This document shows positions 43,002 to 54,620 of a stretch of DNA of 64,000 nt, piece by piece; position 1 is the stretch's first letter; every line of letters begins with the position of its first letter. Source of the stretch: Tupaia tana (taxonomy: Eukaryota > Chordata > Mammalia > Scandentia > Tupaiidae); the NCBI GenBank assembly GCA_026018925.1, contig JAKSZU010000009.1, positions 31,604,583 through 31,668,582 of the forward strand. Reading direction: 5' to 3'. The notes below the pieces were generated by a model. It saw nothing but the letters and a program-made list of their open reading frames with translations. It was not told the DNA's origin and did no database searches. The position numbers and the translations under genes were made by a program.

Positions 43002-43265
43002 GTACCAGCAGTTAGAGTAATGGCTATGTCACTGGACTCCCACGTAGTTGACCGTGGTTCAAGTCCCAGGCCCGGCAACATAAACTCATGCCAAGTGAGT
43101 GTGCATGCCTGCCCAAGATCCCAAGAGGAGAATGGAGGAGAAGGGATTGCAGCGTGGCAATCGGCCCTGGGGGGTGATTTCTCACTTTCTGTCTTTTTCT
43201 GTCTCTCTCTGTCTTTCTGGCAAGCGCATGTGCCCTATAGCAAAAACCTCTCCAAAAAAAAAAAT
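43002..43265 (+). mobile_element. CYN-like tRNA SINE, long type, sense
   Basis: Head 'gtaccagcagttagagtaat', hairpin reduced ('ggccctggggggtgat'). A perfect 12-bp TSD, cttaattttgag (42990-43001 and 43266-43277), within L1 3'-terminal coding sequence. Confidence 0.96.
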
Positions 43266-43808
43266 CTTAATTTTGAGTTACTGTATGAACCAGCAACTCC
43301 ATTCCTAAGTATATACCACATAGTTCCTCACAAAAACCTGTACACGAATGTTCATGTGGCCTTACTCATATGGCCACAAGGTAGAAAGGAACCATATATC
43401 CAACAACCAATGAATAAATAATGTGGCATACTGATACAACACAAAAAGTTTTGATACATGTTACAACATGAGAGAACCTTGAAAACATCATTCTGTGCTG
43501 TATGTTACTGTTTATATAAAAGATCAAGAACATTCAAATTTATAGAGACAGAAAGCAGATTAATAGTTTCCCAGGGCTGAGATTGGGAGGAATGGGAAGT
43601 GATCATCGATAGCTCCAGTTTTTCTTTACTTTTTTTTTTTCCTGGGAAAATGAAAAAGTGTTGTAAAATTAGATCACACTTATGGTCATGCATCCCTGTG
43701 AATTTCCTAAAACTACTGAATTGCATACTTTCAGAGTAAACTTAATGTAATGTGAATAAACACCACATTAAAATATTCCAAAGCTTTAAAAATAAAAGTA
43801 AAAGAAGA

Positions 43809-43813
<5 letters not shown>

Positions 43814-43854
<41 letters not shown>

Positions 43855-44091
43855 TGCTTTGCCATAGGATGTGTGTCCTTACCAAAGAGAGAGAGAGAGA
43901 AAGACAGTGAGAAATCACCCCCTGGAGGGATGGTCATATCACAATTCTTTCCCCTCCAACCTCCTCTCAGGATGTTGGGCATGCACAAACATGCGCCCAG
44001 TATGATTTTCAAGTCACAGGGTCTAGGACTCAATCCATGTGCAACCATGTGAGAGTCCAGCACCTTAACCACCACACCACCTGCTGGCCCT
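43814..44091 (-). mobile_element. CYN-like tRNA SINE, antisense, long poly(T)
   Basis: About 40 T's (43813-43853), then 'ctttgccataggatgtgtgt' to 'ccacctgctggcccta'. Flanks aagaagatagct / aagaagctaacat suggest the TSD. It lies at the end of the L1 3' UTR, in its A-rich end. Confidence 0.92.
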
Positions 44092-44109
44092 AAGAAGCTA
44101 ACATTATTG

Positions 44110-44310
44110 CATGTGTATCAAGTTCCTAACACTGTACTATACTATTTAAATTATTTCACCTATTCTTGTGACACTACTATGAATTAGGTATTATCATTAA
44201 CTCCTTTTAAAAGAAGGATAAACTAAAGATCAAAAAAGTACACATAGGTCCTTGGTCTCATAGTCAAAAACTCTGTATTTGAGCCCAGATTTGTTTGATT
44301 TCAAAGGTCA
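44110..44310 (-). mobile_element. MIR element, antisense
   Basis: 'gaattaggtattatcattaa', 'aaagaaggataaactaaaga' and 'gtatttgagcccagatttgt' follow the antisense MIR layout, with divergence. Confidence 0.65.
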
Positions 44311-44882
44311 TACTTGCAATTTAAGTTGCTAGCCTACCCTGATTGGTCATCAAGATAAAAGGTGACCATTGAAAAGGAAATCAATACAATGAAAGTGTGT
44401 AAAAGAAGAAAATAAGGATCTGAAGACAGACCTTAAGGACATCACAATTTGAGGGCCAAATAGAGGAATAAGAACTCAAAAAGGAGATGGAAAAAAAAAT
44501 AACAGAAAAGTGAAAGAAGAGTAGTAGGTCCTCAGAAAGATGTTAAATAAATTTCCTTAAGGCATTTATGAATTAGTATGCTAGATGCTGAGAATATAAC
44601 AATAAATGAAAAATAATTATTGTCTCCAAATAAGCTTATAATACATTAGAAAAAAAACAAGGTATCAGATAATATTGTACTGATAAAGTACAAACTGTGC
44701 AAGACAATCCTGTAAACTATGATGATTCCGGCTCAAGTTGGGATATCTCTCCAAATACATTGATCTTATGTATGACCATGTGCCAGGGAAGGCTAGGAGT
44801 CAATCATAAAATCAGGAAGCTGTTCAGGGTGCTGTCTCCCTATATCTCCATTCTTTTTGCTCATGGAGGAAATAAATAAAGA
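44311..44882. other. Unassigned interval
   Basis: A-rich single-copy-like DNA; 44580-44660 ('gatgctgagaatataacaat') resembles a common old repeat but is too diverged to name. Confidence 0.35.
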
Positions 44883-44893
44883 ATATATATATA

Positions 44894-44948
<55 letters not shown>

Positions 44949-45040
44949 ATATGTACATATATATATACATACAAACATATATACATACGCATACATAAAT
45001 ATATGTATATATTTTATATTATTATGCATACATATATACA
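44883..45040. repeat. Compound (TA)n/(TG)n microsatellite
   Basis: Alternating TATATA and TGTGTG blocks, twice repeated (44883-44950), followed by degenerate ATACATA repeats. The ORFs called here are simple-sequence artefacts. Confidence 0.95.
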
Positions 45041-45489
45041 AGTAAATAAGTAATTTTTAAAAATCATACTAAAAATTGACATTTGATTTAGCATTTCTAG
45101 GATTCTATTTCATACTTATTCAGGAATAAATTCTCCTTGACTTCATGAAAGATAGCCTGAGGCAAAATTGTGGTGCATACAACTGTCTTCAGAATCATGT
45201 TATTGATTTTTTTTGTACTATTACATTTCCCAACCTGCATGGGCCAAGCCTCTCTACCATTCTGATGCTCAGTAATCTATTTGTCCTGCTTCCCCTGTTA
45301 CCTGGAAAGAACTAGCTATCAGTCATTTAATCCCCAGTGTGAATGAGTTAGTATTATGTGAAATGTTGGTTGGAACTAATTGACATAAATCACAAGACTC
45401 AGGGAGATTTTCAAAAATGTGAAGTTATCAGAGTATATGAACCTGTTATACTAATTGTTTTATATATAGTAGTTGTAATTTTGAAATTA

Positions 45490-45572
45490 TTCAGTAAACA
45501 CTTTGAGGGTAGGAGCCATATTCTGTATATGTCCTAGAGCTGTACTGTACTTGTGTACTGATCAAGGAATAA
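45490..45572 (+). mobile_element. L2 LINE 3' end, sense
   Basis: 'aaacactttgagggtaggag' with 'ccatattctgtatatgtcct' and 'atcaaggaataaatg' follow the L2 3' UTR succession (CTTGAGGGCAGGGACC ... AATAAATG). Confidence 0.6.
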
Positions 45573-46286
45573 ATGTACACTCAAGAATCCTGGCAATAGA
45601 GCTCACTGGAAAAGCTAGACATATTTCTTTCCCACAGAAATGAGCCAAAAATAAGAGTATACATGTAATATTTATCCAGAATAACTGTTGGCATGCAGTG
45701 GGAAAGTGACAGAGACACAGTGATGTATGGAGACCCAGCACAGATATATAAAGAAAGGATACAAGCACCCTCCACCTACTGCCTCATCCCCATAGTCAGG
45801 AGCATCCCAGAGACAAAGGGGCTTTCACAGCAGAGAAAGGTGAGCAGAAGACCTCCATAAGTCTCTATTGATGCCACAGACATCTGAAGTTTTTACTACA
45901 TAAAAATCCTATAGCCCATACAGGCCCTAAGCCCATTTTGGGGAGCTTCTGGAATTTTCACATTGATAGATAGCCCCAGAGAAGGAGCCTAACCACATTG
46001 TTCCTCCACACACCAAAATAGCTGCTGCACAAAACCATCTTGAATGTACAATTGTGTGCTAGTAGTGGTCCTGCCTACCTTGAGCCCTCAATGACAAGCC
46101 AGTGATTCTGCCCTCACTGTGCATTAGAGCTGGTAGAAGCCTTGCCTACCTGGGCCAACAAAGATAGATGGTCAATTCTGTGCCCAGGCATTCACAAGTA
46201 CCAGTAGTGACTCCACTGACCTGGGGCCTGTAGATACATTCCCAAACCAAGTTGTGCATCAGAACTGTTCACAGCTCCACTTTGCT

Positions 46287-46389
46287 GGAGCTCATAGACT
46301 CTGACCAGTACCTGGCATTCTGCTGATGTGAGTGTCAGGAGCTCATAGACTCTGACCAGTACCTGGCATTCTGCTGCATGTGAGTGTCA
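46287..46389. repeat. 51/52-bp tandem duplication in the L1 5' UTR
   Basis: The unit beginning 'ggagctcatagactctgacc' occurs at 46287-46337 and again at 46338-46389, differing by one inserted c. Confidence 0.95.
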
Positions 46390-48239
46390 GGAGCAGTCCC
46401 CAAACTGGGGCCTACAGAGACAGTACAAATACAAGCACTGGGAACAATACTGCTAACCCATACCTTTCTGAAATATCCCGGTGACCTTCCCTCAGACTTG
46501 GACTGTTCCCATACCTGCAGGAGTGACTCAGCTCACTCTATAAATCCTCTCTGCTTTTAGGAGGGCCCAGTCCCAACTGGCAGCCCAGCCCTACAAACTA
46601 CTGAAGCTTAAACTACTAGACATATGAGACAGTGGCAGATAATGTTGACATGGTATACAATTAGAGAAATTTCACAGTGACTATACTACTTACCTGACCA
46701 AGAACCAAAGCCAGTACACTCTACATAACCAATAACCTAGGACATCTGCAGAGACAGTCACTACAAAAGCCACACCATAAAATTAGTTGAGATAACTATT
46801 CCACCAGATGTACAATTATCAACATAAAATTCAAGAAAAATGGAAGAACAAACAAAGGACAAACAAAGGATATCCCAAACAACAAATGTAATGTGATACC
46901 CCAAAAGAACACAATAATTCTCCAGTAACAGAAAACAAAGAAAAGTAAATATATGAGTGGTAGAAAAAGGAATTCAAAATAATGACTTTAAAGTAATTCA
47001 GCAAAATACTATAAAGTGCAAATAGACAATTCAATGCAATCAGAAAGTAATTCTATACTAAAATGAGAAATTCAACAAACAAATAGACATCTATAAGAAA
47101 ATAAAATAAAAATTTTGTAACTAAAGAGCTCAGTAAATAAAATTTAAAAATACAACAGAGAGCATCATCAGTAGACTAGACCAAGCAGAAGACAGGATCT
47201 ATTAGCTTGAACACAATTCATCTGCAATAAATCAATAAGAAAAATTAAAATATAAATAAAAGAAAGAAGACTATAAGACCTATGAAGCATCATTAAATAA
47301 ACAAGTATTTGACTTATGGGTGTCCCAGAGGAACAATGACAGGAAAATGAAAAGAAATAATAATAGCAGAAAATTTTCCAAGACTTGAAAGAGTTATGAA
47401 CATCCAGATCCAAAAAGTTCAAAGCTCTGCAAATAAATTCAACATAAAAATGCCCTCTCCAAGGCATGTCATTGTCAAGCTGTCAAAAGTCAAAGACATA
47501 GAAAATTCTATAAAGAGTGAAAGAAAATCCTACAGTCATATTCAAGGTTATCTCAATTAAACTAACAGCATATCTCTCAGCCGAAATCTTATAAGCCAGA
47601 GAACAAAGGTATGTTATGCTCAAAGTATTGAAAGGAAAAATCTGCAAGCCAAGAATACTATGTTCAGCAAGGATATCCTTTAGAAGTTAAGGAGAAATAA
47701 CGATTTCTCTCAAACAAACAAAAACTGAGGGAATTCATCACCAGGAGGCCAACCTTACAAGAAATGCTTAAGGGAGTCCTATATCTAGAAATGAAATAAT
47801 GGTAAATACCATCACAAACACACACAAAAGTATAAAACTCACCAGTAGGACAGATGCAAATGGGAAAAAAATCAAATCCTGACAATACAGAAAACTACCA
47901 AACTAAAGGACAAACAATAAAGAAGGAAGAAAAGAACAAAGGATATCCCAAACAACCAAAAATATAAGAAGAAAATTACAAGACTAAGGCTTTACCTGTC
48001 AATAATAACCTTGAATATGAACAAATTAAATTCATAAAAAGATACAGAGTGGCTGAACGGGTAAATAAGCAATACATGACGATATAATGCCTATGAAAAA
48101 CTCATCACTAAGGACACACATAGACTGCAAGTGAAGGTATGATAAAAAGATATTCCACACAAACATAAAAAGAAAAACATAGGAATACTATACTCATCAG
48201 ATAAAATAGACTTTAAGTCAAGACTATAAAAAGAAAAAA

Positions 48240-48428
48240 ATGTCATTATATAAAGGTAAAAGCATCAATTTAGCAAAAAGGCATAACAATTGTAAATATT
48301 ATGTATATACACCCAACAAGAGAACGCAAACATATAAAGCAAGTATTAACCATACCAAAAGAAAAAGACAGCCTACAATACAAATAAGAGTTGGAAACTT
48401 CAACACTTCACTCTCAGCACTGGACTGA
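48240..48428 (+). pseudogene. L1 ORF2 endonuclease fragment
   Basis: The frame ends with 'IRVGNFNTSLSALD', corresponding to the L1 endonuclease motif GDFNTPLS.LD. The catalytic Asp is replaced by Asn (GNFNT), so the remnant could not be active even if joined. Upstream 'YVYTPNKR' corresponds to Y.PN. Confidence 0.78.
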
Positions 48429-48597
48429 TCATCTAGACAGAAAATCAACAATGAAATGTCAGCTATAAACTGCACTATACACCAAATGTACCTAATAGAC
48501 AAAATGAGTCTCAAACAATTTTTAAAAATATAAATCATATCAAGTTTCTTTTATGACCACAGTGCAATAAAACTAAGAATCAATAACAAGAGGAACT

Positions 48598-48877
48598 GGG
48601 ACCAGCAGTTAGCATAATGGCTATGTCACTGGACTCCCATGTAGTCGACCGCGGTTCGTGTCCCGGACCCGGTGGCTTAAAACTCATGCCGGGCGCGTGT
48701 GCGTGCGTGCCCAAGATCCCGAGAGGAGAACGAAGGAGAAGGGATTGTGGCGTGGCCATCCCCCCTGGGGGATGATTTCTCACTTTCTGTCTCTCTGTCT
48801 CTCTCTGTCTGTCTGGCGAGCGCACGCGCCCTATAGCGAAAACCTCTCCAAAAACAAAACAAAACAAAGCAAAAACA
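48598..48877 (+). mobile_element. CYN-like tRNA SINE, long type, sense, young
   Basis: Near-consensus with CpG-rich 3' end 'cgcccta'. The tail is an (AAAAC)n-like run. A perfect 16-bp TSD, aataacaagaggaact (48582-48597 and 48878-48893), in L1 ORF2. Confidence 0.98.
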
Positions 48878-49204
48878 AATAACAAGAGGAACTTAGAAAG
48901 CATAAATAAATGGAAATTAAACAACATACTCTTGAATGACCACTGGGTTAATAAAAAAGATAAGAAAAAAATAAATTTTTTCATATAGACAAGAACATAC
49001 AGCATGACAAAACCTATGAGATACAGCAAAAATAGTAGTAAAAGGGAAGTATAAAAAAGTAAGTGCCCACATCAAAAATAAAAAATAGGTTTCAAATAAA
49101 CAATATAATGATGCATCTCAAGGAACCATGAAAGAATTAACTAAACTCCAAATTAGCAGAAAGAAGTAATAAAGGCCATAGAAGAAATAAATAAAATGAA
49201 ATCC

Positions 49205-49460
49205 AGAGGCCACCAGGTGACATAGTGGTTAAGGCACTGGACTCCATGTGGCTGACTGTGGTTCCAGTCCCAGACTTGGAGGCTTGAAATTCATACCAGG
49301 TGCATGTGTGCATGCCCCAAATCCCAGGAGGATAATGGCGGACAAGTGATTGTGACAAGGCCATCCCCCCAGGGGTGATTTCTCATTTTCCTTCTCACTG
49401 CCTATCTCTCTCTCCCTCTGGCTTACATACGCACCTTATAGCAAAAAAATAAAACTTTAA
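49205..49460 (+). mobile_element. CYN-like tRNA SINE, older, sense
   Basis: 'aggccaccaggtgacatagt', B box 'gtggttccagtccc', 'aaatcccaggaggataatgg', hairpin 'atccccccaggggtgat'. Mostly CpG-decayed. TSD unclear in A-rich L1. Confidence 0.88.
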
Positions 49461-49685
49461 AAAAATAGAATAATAATTAAAAAATACAAAAGATCAACCA
49501 AAAAGTTGGCTTTTCTTAAAAGATAAAATTAACAACCTTTAGCTGAACTAAGATAAAGAGAAAATACAATAAGAAATGAAAAATGGAAATATTACTGAAA
49601 AAAGATCATTAGAGATTAATATAACTATATGCTAACAAACTGGAAAACCTAGATAAAATTAATAACATTCTGAACACATACAAGG

Positions 49686-49811
49686 GGCTTTTCAAAGAGC
49701 TAATGGGAGATGGATATTATGAAAAAACTAGGCATGGATTTTAATTTTTTGGTACCAAAGTAAACTTGCAGTTTAATTCCATTTTCCATGAATTATTGAA
49801 GTCCCTCATTA
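49686..49811 (-). mobile_element. Mariner-like MITE copy
   Basis: Left end 'ggggcttttcaaagagctaa' and right end 'catgaattattgaagtccct' are inverted relatives. Internally 'ttaattccattttcc' is the complement of the aatggaattaaa motif in the other copies. Inserted in L1 ORF2. Confidence 0.65.
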
Positions 49812-49964
49812 AACCTACCAAGATTGAAATAAGAAGAAACAGAAAACATGAATAGATCAATAGTGAGTAAGGAGATTAAATAAATAATGAAATGTCTCCC
49901 TGTAATGAAAATACCAGGACTGTATGGCTTCAGGAATAAATTCTACAACAGTTTTCTGCTTTTG

Positions 49965-50197
49965 ATTTTAGTTTTTTGCTACAGGGTGTGTGCACTCTCC
50001 ATAAAGAGAGAAAATGAGAAATTACTCCCCAGGGAAAATGGAAGATAGTCATGCTGCAATCCCTTCTCCTTCATTCTCCTCTCAAGATTTTGAGCATGCA
50101 TGCATATGTGCCCATCGTGTTTTACAAGTCACCAGGTCCTGGACACAAACCATGCAGTCACCATACCTACTATGCCTATGCCACCTGCCGGCCCTAC
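49965..50197 (-). mobile_element. CYN-like tRNA SINE, antisense
   Basis: 'agttttttgctacagggtgt' to 'tgccacctgccggccctac'. Several short deletions; the head is partly lost near 50150. Confidence 0.82.
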
Positions 50198-50730
50198 ACA
50201 AGTTTTAAAGAAGATCTAAAACCAAATTTTCCCAATCTATTATAAAGATAATAATAATAATAAAATAAAGTAAAACAGAATGCTCTCAAACTCCTTCCAT
50301 GTTGCCAATATTACCCTAATACCAACAACAACAACAAAAAAATAAAATTAACAGGAAAATATCTCTGATGAACATATTCAAAATTCTTCAACAAAATCCT
50401 AGGAAACTTAATCGGCCATCACATTAAAAACACTATACACTACGATCAAGTTTTATTAATCCAGGAATGCAAGGATGGTTCAATATATGCAAACCAATAA
50501 GCCTAATATACCACATAAAAAGAATAAGGGTAAAAACCTATCGTCTCAATAGACACAGGAAAAAAAATTCATAAATTAAAACACCTCCACATGATAAAAA
50601 TACTCAACAAGCTAGTTATGAAAGGCAGTACCTCAATACAATAAAGGTCATATATGACAAATTCACAGCTATCATCATATTGAATGAGGGAAATTGAAAG
50701 CTTGTTCTTTAAGAACTGATACAAAAAAAA

Positions 50731-50955
50731 ACGATGTTGGTTAAGGCACTGGACTTTCACATGGTCAACTCTTCTGTTTGGGTCTCAGAGTCAACAGCTT
50801 AAAAAACAGTCTGGACATGTGTATATATGTACCCAAGATTTCCAGAGGAGACTAAGGAGAAAGAATTGTGGCATGGTCATTCCCCTGGGAGGGAGTGATT
50901 TCTCACTATCCCTCTCCCTCTGTCTCTGAGGAGTTCCCACACGCAGTGGGAAAAA
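50731..50955 (+). mobile_element. CYN-like tRNA SINE, old, sense, 5' end incomplete
   Basis: Starts inside the head at 'gatgttggttaaggcactgg', continues to 'ggagtgatttctcactatcc'. It lies at the point where the host L1 has lost part of ORF2. Confidence 0.8.
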
Positions 50956-51136
50956 AATATATAAAAAGAAAAGAAAGAAAAAAGAGAAAGGAGTAAAAAA
51001 AAAAAACAATCTCAAACTTCATATAAAACCAAAATAGACCCCAGAAACAAAAACTATACTGAGCAAAAAGAACAAAGTTGAAAGTGACATGCTATGCAAC
51101 TTCAAAATATCTACAAAGCTGTGGTTACCAAAACTG

Positions 51137-51139
<3 letters not shown>

Positions 51140-51178
<39 letters not shown>
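51140..51178. repeat. Poly(A) run in L1 sequence
   Basis: About 39 A's inside L1 ORF2 C-terminal sequence ('gttaccaaaactggca' before, 'atccaggcacatagacc' after), with no SINE body attached. Confidence 0.95.
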
Positions 51179-51181
<3 letters not shown>

Positions 51182-51919
51182 AGGCACATAGACCAATGAA
51201 ACAGAATAGAATACTCAGAAATAAATCCACATATATAAAGCCAACTGATTTTTGGCAAAGGTCCTCCAAACATTAATTGATGAAAAAACAGTGTCTCTAA
51301 TAAATGCTGCTAGGAAAATTAGATATCCATACGCAGAAGAATAAAACTAGATCCCTGTCTCTCACCATATACAAAATTATCTCAATATGGATTAAAGACT
51401 TAATTATAGGATATAAAAACTATAAAACTGCCAAGTGAAAATATGGGCGAAATACTTCAGGATGTTGATCTTGACAGAAAGGTTTTGGATGATATCTGAA
51501 AAGCACCAGCATTAGAAGCAAAAACGCACAAATGGGATTATGTAAAACTAAAAATCTTCTGCACAGCAAAGGAAAAATTAACAGAGTAAACAGTCAACCT
51601 ATAGAATGAGGAAAAATATTCTCAAGTTATGCAACTGTGAAGGGAGTAATAGCCAAAATATACTAAGAACTCAGTTCAGCAAAAAAGTCAACAAAAAATA
51701 ATAAATTAAATTAAGAATGGGCATTTATGTCTAAATGTAAATGTCTATCTGAATAGACATTTCTCAAAAAAAAGCACATACAAGTGACTAATAATCTCAA
51801 CATCACCAACCATCAGAGAAATAAAATTCAAAAACACAAAGAAACATTACCTCACCTTAAGTTACACTAGCTATTAAGAAAAGGGGGGCAAAGTCAACAC
51901 TGGCAAGGATTCATAGAAG

Positions 51920-52765
51920 TAACTGCATATATTAGGACACGTTTACGTATGTGCATTGTTCATTAGGAAATGTGCACAAGATGGTGGGTCGTGGGAACCA
52001 GCAGTTAGCGTAATGGCTATGTCGCTGGACTGCCACATGGTCGACCGCGGTTCGCGTCCCGGACCCGGTGGCTTAAAACTCACACCGGGCGCGTGTGCAT
52101 GCATGCCCAAGATCCCGAGAGGAGAATGGAGGAGAAGGGATTGCGGTGTGACCATCCCCCCTGGGGAGTGATTTCTCGCTTTCTGTCTTCTCTGTCTCTG
52201 TCTGTCTGGTGAGCGCATGTGCCCTATAGCGAAAACCTCTCCAAAAAAAAAGAAAAAGAAAAAGATGGTGGGTCGTATTTACATGCAATTTTTTGTCCAT
52301 TATACATGGTGGATCATAGCAGCATTAAAAATACACACAACTGAATACCTTAATGTTTCTAAAAAGCTAATAGAACTATTAACAAATGTGAACAATACAA
52401 TGTAATGTTTGATGTTGAAGAGGATGAATATATAAATATCTTTGATTTGATTACTGTATAATTAATTGGATAATGTATGCAGGTCTTAAAAACCATTCTG
52501 TAGCCCATAAGACATATGTCGATCATGTATACCATAAATTATAACTAAAATTCTTTAAAAAGTAAAATATTTTAGCCATCCTCCCCCAAGACTAAAAATA
52601 AAAGTGAAAATGAAATATGGTTACAAAAATTAAAAATGGCATTCTCAAATGCACAACTTATATTTCATGATATAAATCATTAGAAACATCACCTGTTAGG
52701 TAATGTAAGACAGGAACTCCTTTAAAAGCCCATGTGAGATCTGGCTCCCCTAAACAGTAGGCTAC
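51920..52765. other. Unidentified insert within the ancient L1 (with a SINE in it)
   Basis: L1 reads 'gtcaacactggcaaggattc' up to about 51915 and resumes at about 52765 with 'aggctgttggtgaaaatata'. In between, apart from the SINE at 51993-52261, are some 575 bp not matching L1 order ('tggtggatcatagcagcatt', 'gtatgcaggtcttaaaaacc'). No coding frame. Nature unknown. Confidence 0.5.
51993..52261 (+). mobile_element. CYN-like tRNA SINE, long type, sense, young
   Basis: Near-consensus, CpG-rich head 'gaccgcggttcgcgtcccgg'. A perfect 15-bp TSD, aagatggtgggtcgt (51978-51992 and 52262-52276). Confidence 0.98.
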
Positions 52766-53515
52766 TAGGCTGTTGGTGAAAATATAAATTAGTATAGCCA
52801 TCAAGGAAAACAGCATGAAGGTTCCTCAGAAAAATAAAAATACTATTACAATGTGATTCAGCAATCCCACTACTAGGCATATATTCAAAGGAAAGAAAAT
52901 CAGTATGTTGCATAGATACTACAATGTTTATTCACAATAACTAAGATATAGAATCAATTTAAGTGTACTGAAAAATGAACCGAAAAAAATTGTAGTGCAT
53001 ATACTAGAATACTATTCAATCATTGAAAAAAATTAGTCTTGTCATTGGGGGCAAAATGGAAAAGTCTGGAAGACGGTATGTTAAGTGAAATAAACTGGAC
53101 ACAGAAATAGCACATGCTTTCACTCATATGTGGAAACTAAAAAAGTTGACCTAATAGAAGTAGAAGGTAGAATGGTAATTACTAGAAGCTGGAAAGTGTT
53201 GGGGTGGGGGGGTAGAGAGATGTTGGTTAATTGATACATATTATAGTTAGGTAAGAAGAATAAGTTCTAAAGTTCTATAGCATAGTAGAGTAACTATAGT
53301 TAATAATTTAATGTATATTTTGGAGTTGAAAGAGGGTTTTGAATATTCCCAATACAAATTAATGATAAGTGTTTGAGATGATGGATATGCTAATTACCCT
53401 GATTTGATCATTACATATAGCATTCATTTACTGAATTATCAAACTGTACCCCATAAATATGTACACTTATGTGTCATTAGTAAACAAATAAGCTTTGAAA
53501 AAATAAATACATGCT

Positions 53516-54414
53516 CAGTGTATGGTTGACTGATTAATAACTGCATTAATTTTACCCTCATGGTATTCCCCAGGGAAGGAGTCAGAAGTAGGTCTGACTT
53601 GTCTTGTCCTTCACCAAAAATCAGAGAAAATTATAGAACTTCCTTTTCCATTGCAGTAATGATTTCAAAATCCAAATATCAGCAATTGTATTTTTCCTTT
53701 TTATAAAATCAAAAATACACTGTACTATTCTCTCTCTCTCAGAGATGAACTCCTTATGTTTTTTAAAGTCTAGGCTGTTAAAGTAGACCAAATGAGTATT
53801 TCATCCCTTAGAGAATGTTGACGCTGTTCTTTTTAAGACATCCATTGGGAGTCGGGAAAGGAAATATATGCTCGCTGTATCTTCAAAACTCTCTTGAATA
53901 ATTATACACAGTAGTTAGTACAAGTCCTGTAGCTCTTTTTCAGACAAAGTTCTCTTTGTTTTCAGCAGAAGCTTTCTCTGTAAGAGGATTTCTAGCTCAG
54001 AAGAGTCTAGACTTAGAATAAAGTATCCTTTGCCCCTGCAGACAAATCCTCAGACTCTAGTACATAGGAAAAATTAGAAACAAGTAATTTCTGGTGAAAA
54101 ATACCCCTGCTCTGATTTGGAACCTACTGAAAGCTGTGGAAATTAGTATCTTAAACTGGTACACACAGAAAAGTCCTCAATTCAGTGTCTTCTGGAAATG
54201 CCTAAAGTCAAGGAACAGGGCTTATTTGTTAGAAAAGGAGATAAAATGACAGCCCACATTGCCTAATTTGAGGATCATCACTTGACCCTCTTACCTCCTA
54301 TAACTCTTGTCCTCCTTTCCCTTTCTTGGCTTGAAATGCTTGAGGCATTGGCTCATTATGGTGATGAGAAATCTGTGAAAGATTTGATTAAAAATAATTG
54401 CACATTAACCATGT
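53516..54414. other. Unassigned interval
   Basis: Single-copy-like sequence. The 60-residue frame 54282-54464 starts before and runs into a MIR; no domain. Confidence 0.45.
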
Positions 54415-54620
54415 TCAAGGCAGTACACCAGACTCTCAGTCCTCACAACAACTCAACTAAGTAAGTATTATTACCTTATCTCTTAAATAAATAAGTTGAG
54501 GTACTAGGAAATTCAACAAATATTACATGGCAATACAGCTAACTGGCAGGGAGGGACAGCATTTAAATCCGAGTATTCAATTCTAGATATTGAACTATGT
54601 TCGTCACTTGGTCCCCAAAT
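54415..54620 (-). mobile_element. MIR element, antisense
   Basis: 'tcctcacaacaactcaacta', 'agtaagtattattacctta', 'aatacagctaactggcaggg' and 'atttaaatccgagtattcaa' match the antisense MIR succession well. Confidence 0.85.

Larger units (their letters stand above)
39000..43800 (+). mobile_element. Old L1, sense, endonuclease to 3' UTR
   Basis: 'acaattatgtacatatatgc' (endonuclease region) near 39080, 'gagatgtcaataattcaact' near 39182, reverse-transcriptase pieces 40731-41260 and 41520-42220 ('ctctgtttgcagatgatatg' near 41567), the C-terminal region to about 43330, and 3' UTR to about 43800. Inserts: SINEs at 40102, 40453, 42231 and 43002, plus a 250-bp L1 3' end at 41262. Stops throughout. Confidence 0.8.
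45600..53515 (+). mobile_element. Nearly complete ancient L1 (L1M), sense
   Basis: 5' UTR about 45600-46650. ORF1 region about 46800-47800 ('caagccaagaatactatgtt', 'gggaattcatcaccaggagg'). ORF2 endonuclease about 48000-48600, reverse transcriptase about 49500-50710, C-terminus about 51000-52990. 3' UTR ends with 'gctaattaccctgatttgat' and 'gtaccccataaatatgtaca'. Carries SINEs at 48598, 49205, 49965, 50731 and 51993, a mariner-like MITE at 49686 and an unidentified insert about 51920-52765. The region between 50710 and 51000 has lost part of ORF2. All frames are broken. Confidence 0.85.

Noticed and set aside
43020..43421. 133-residue plus-strand ORF
   Set aside because: First two thirds are SINE, the rest L1; no conserved protein domain.
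44857..45045. Cys/Tyr-rich ORFs on both strands
   Set aside because: Simple-sequence translation of a TA/TG microsatellite.
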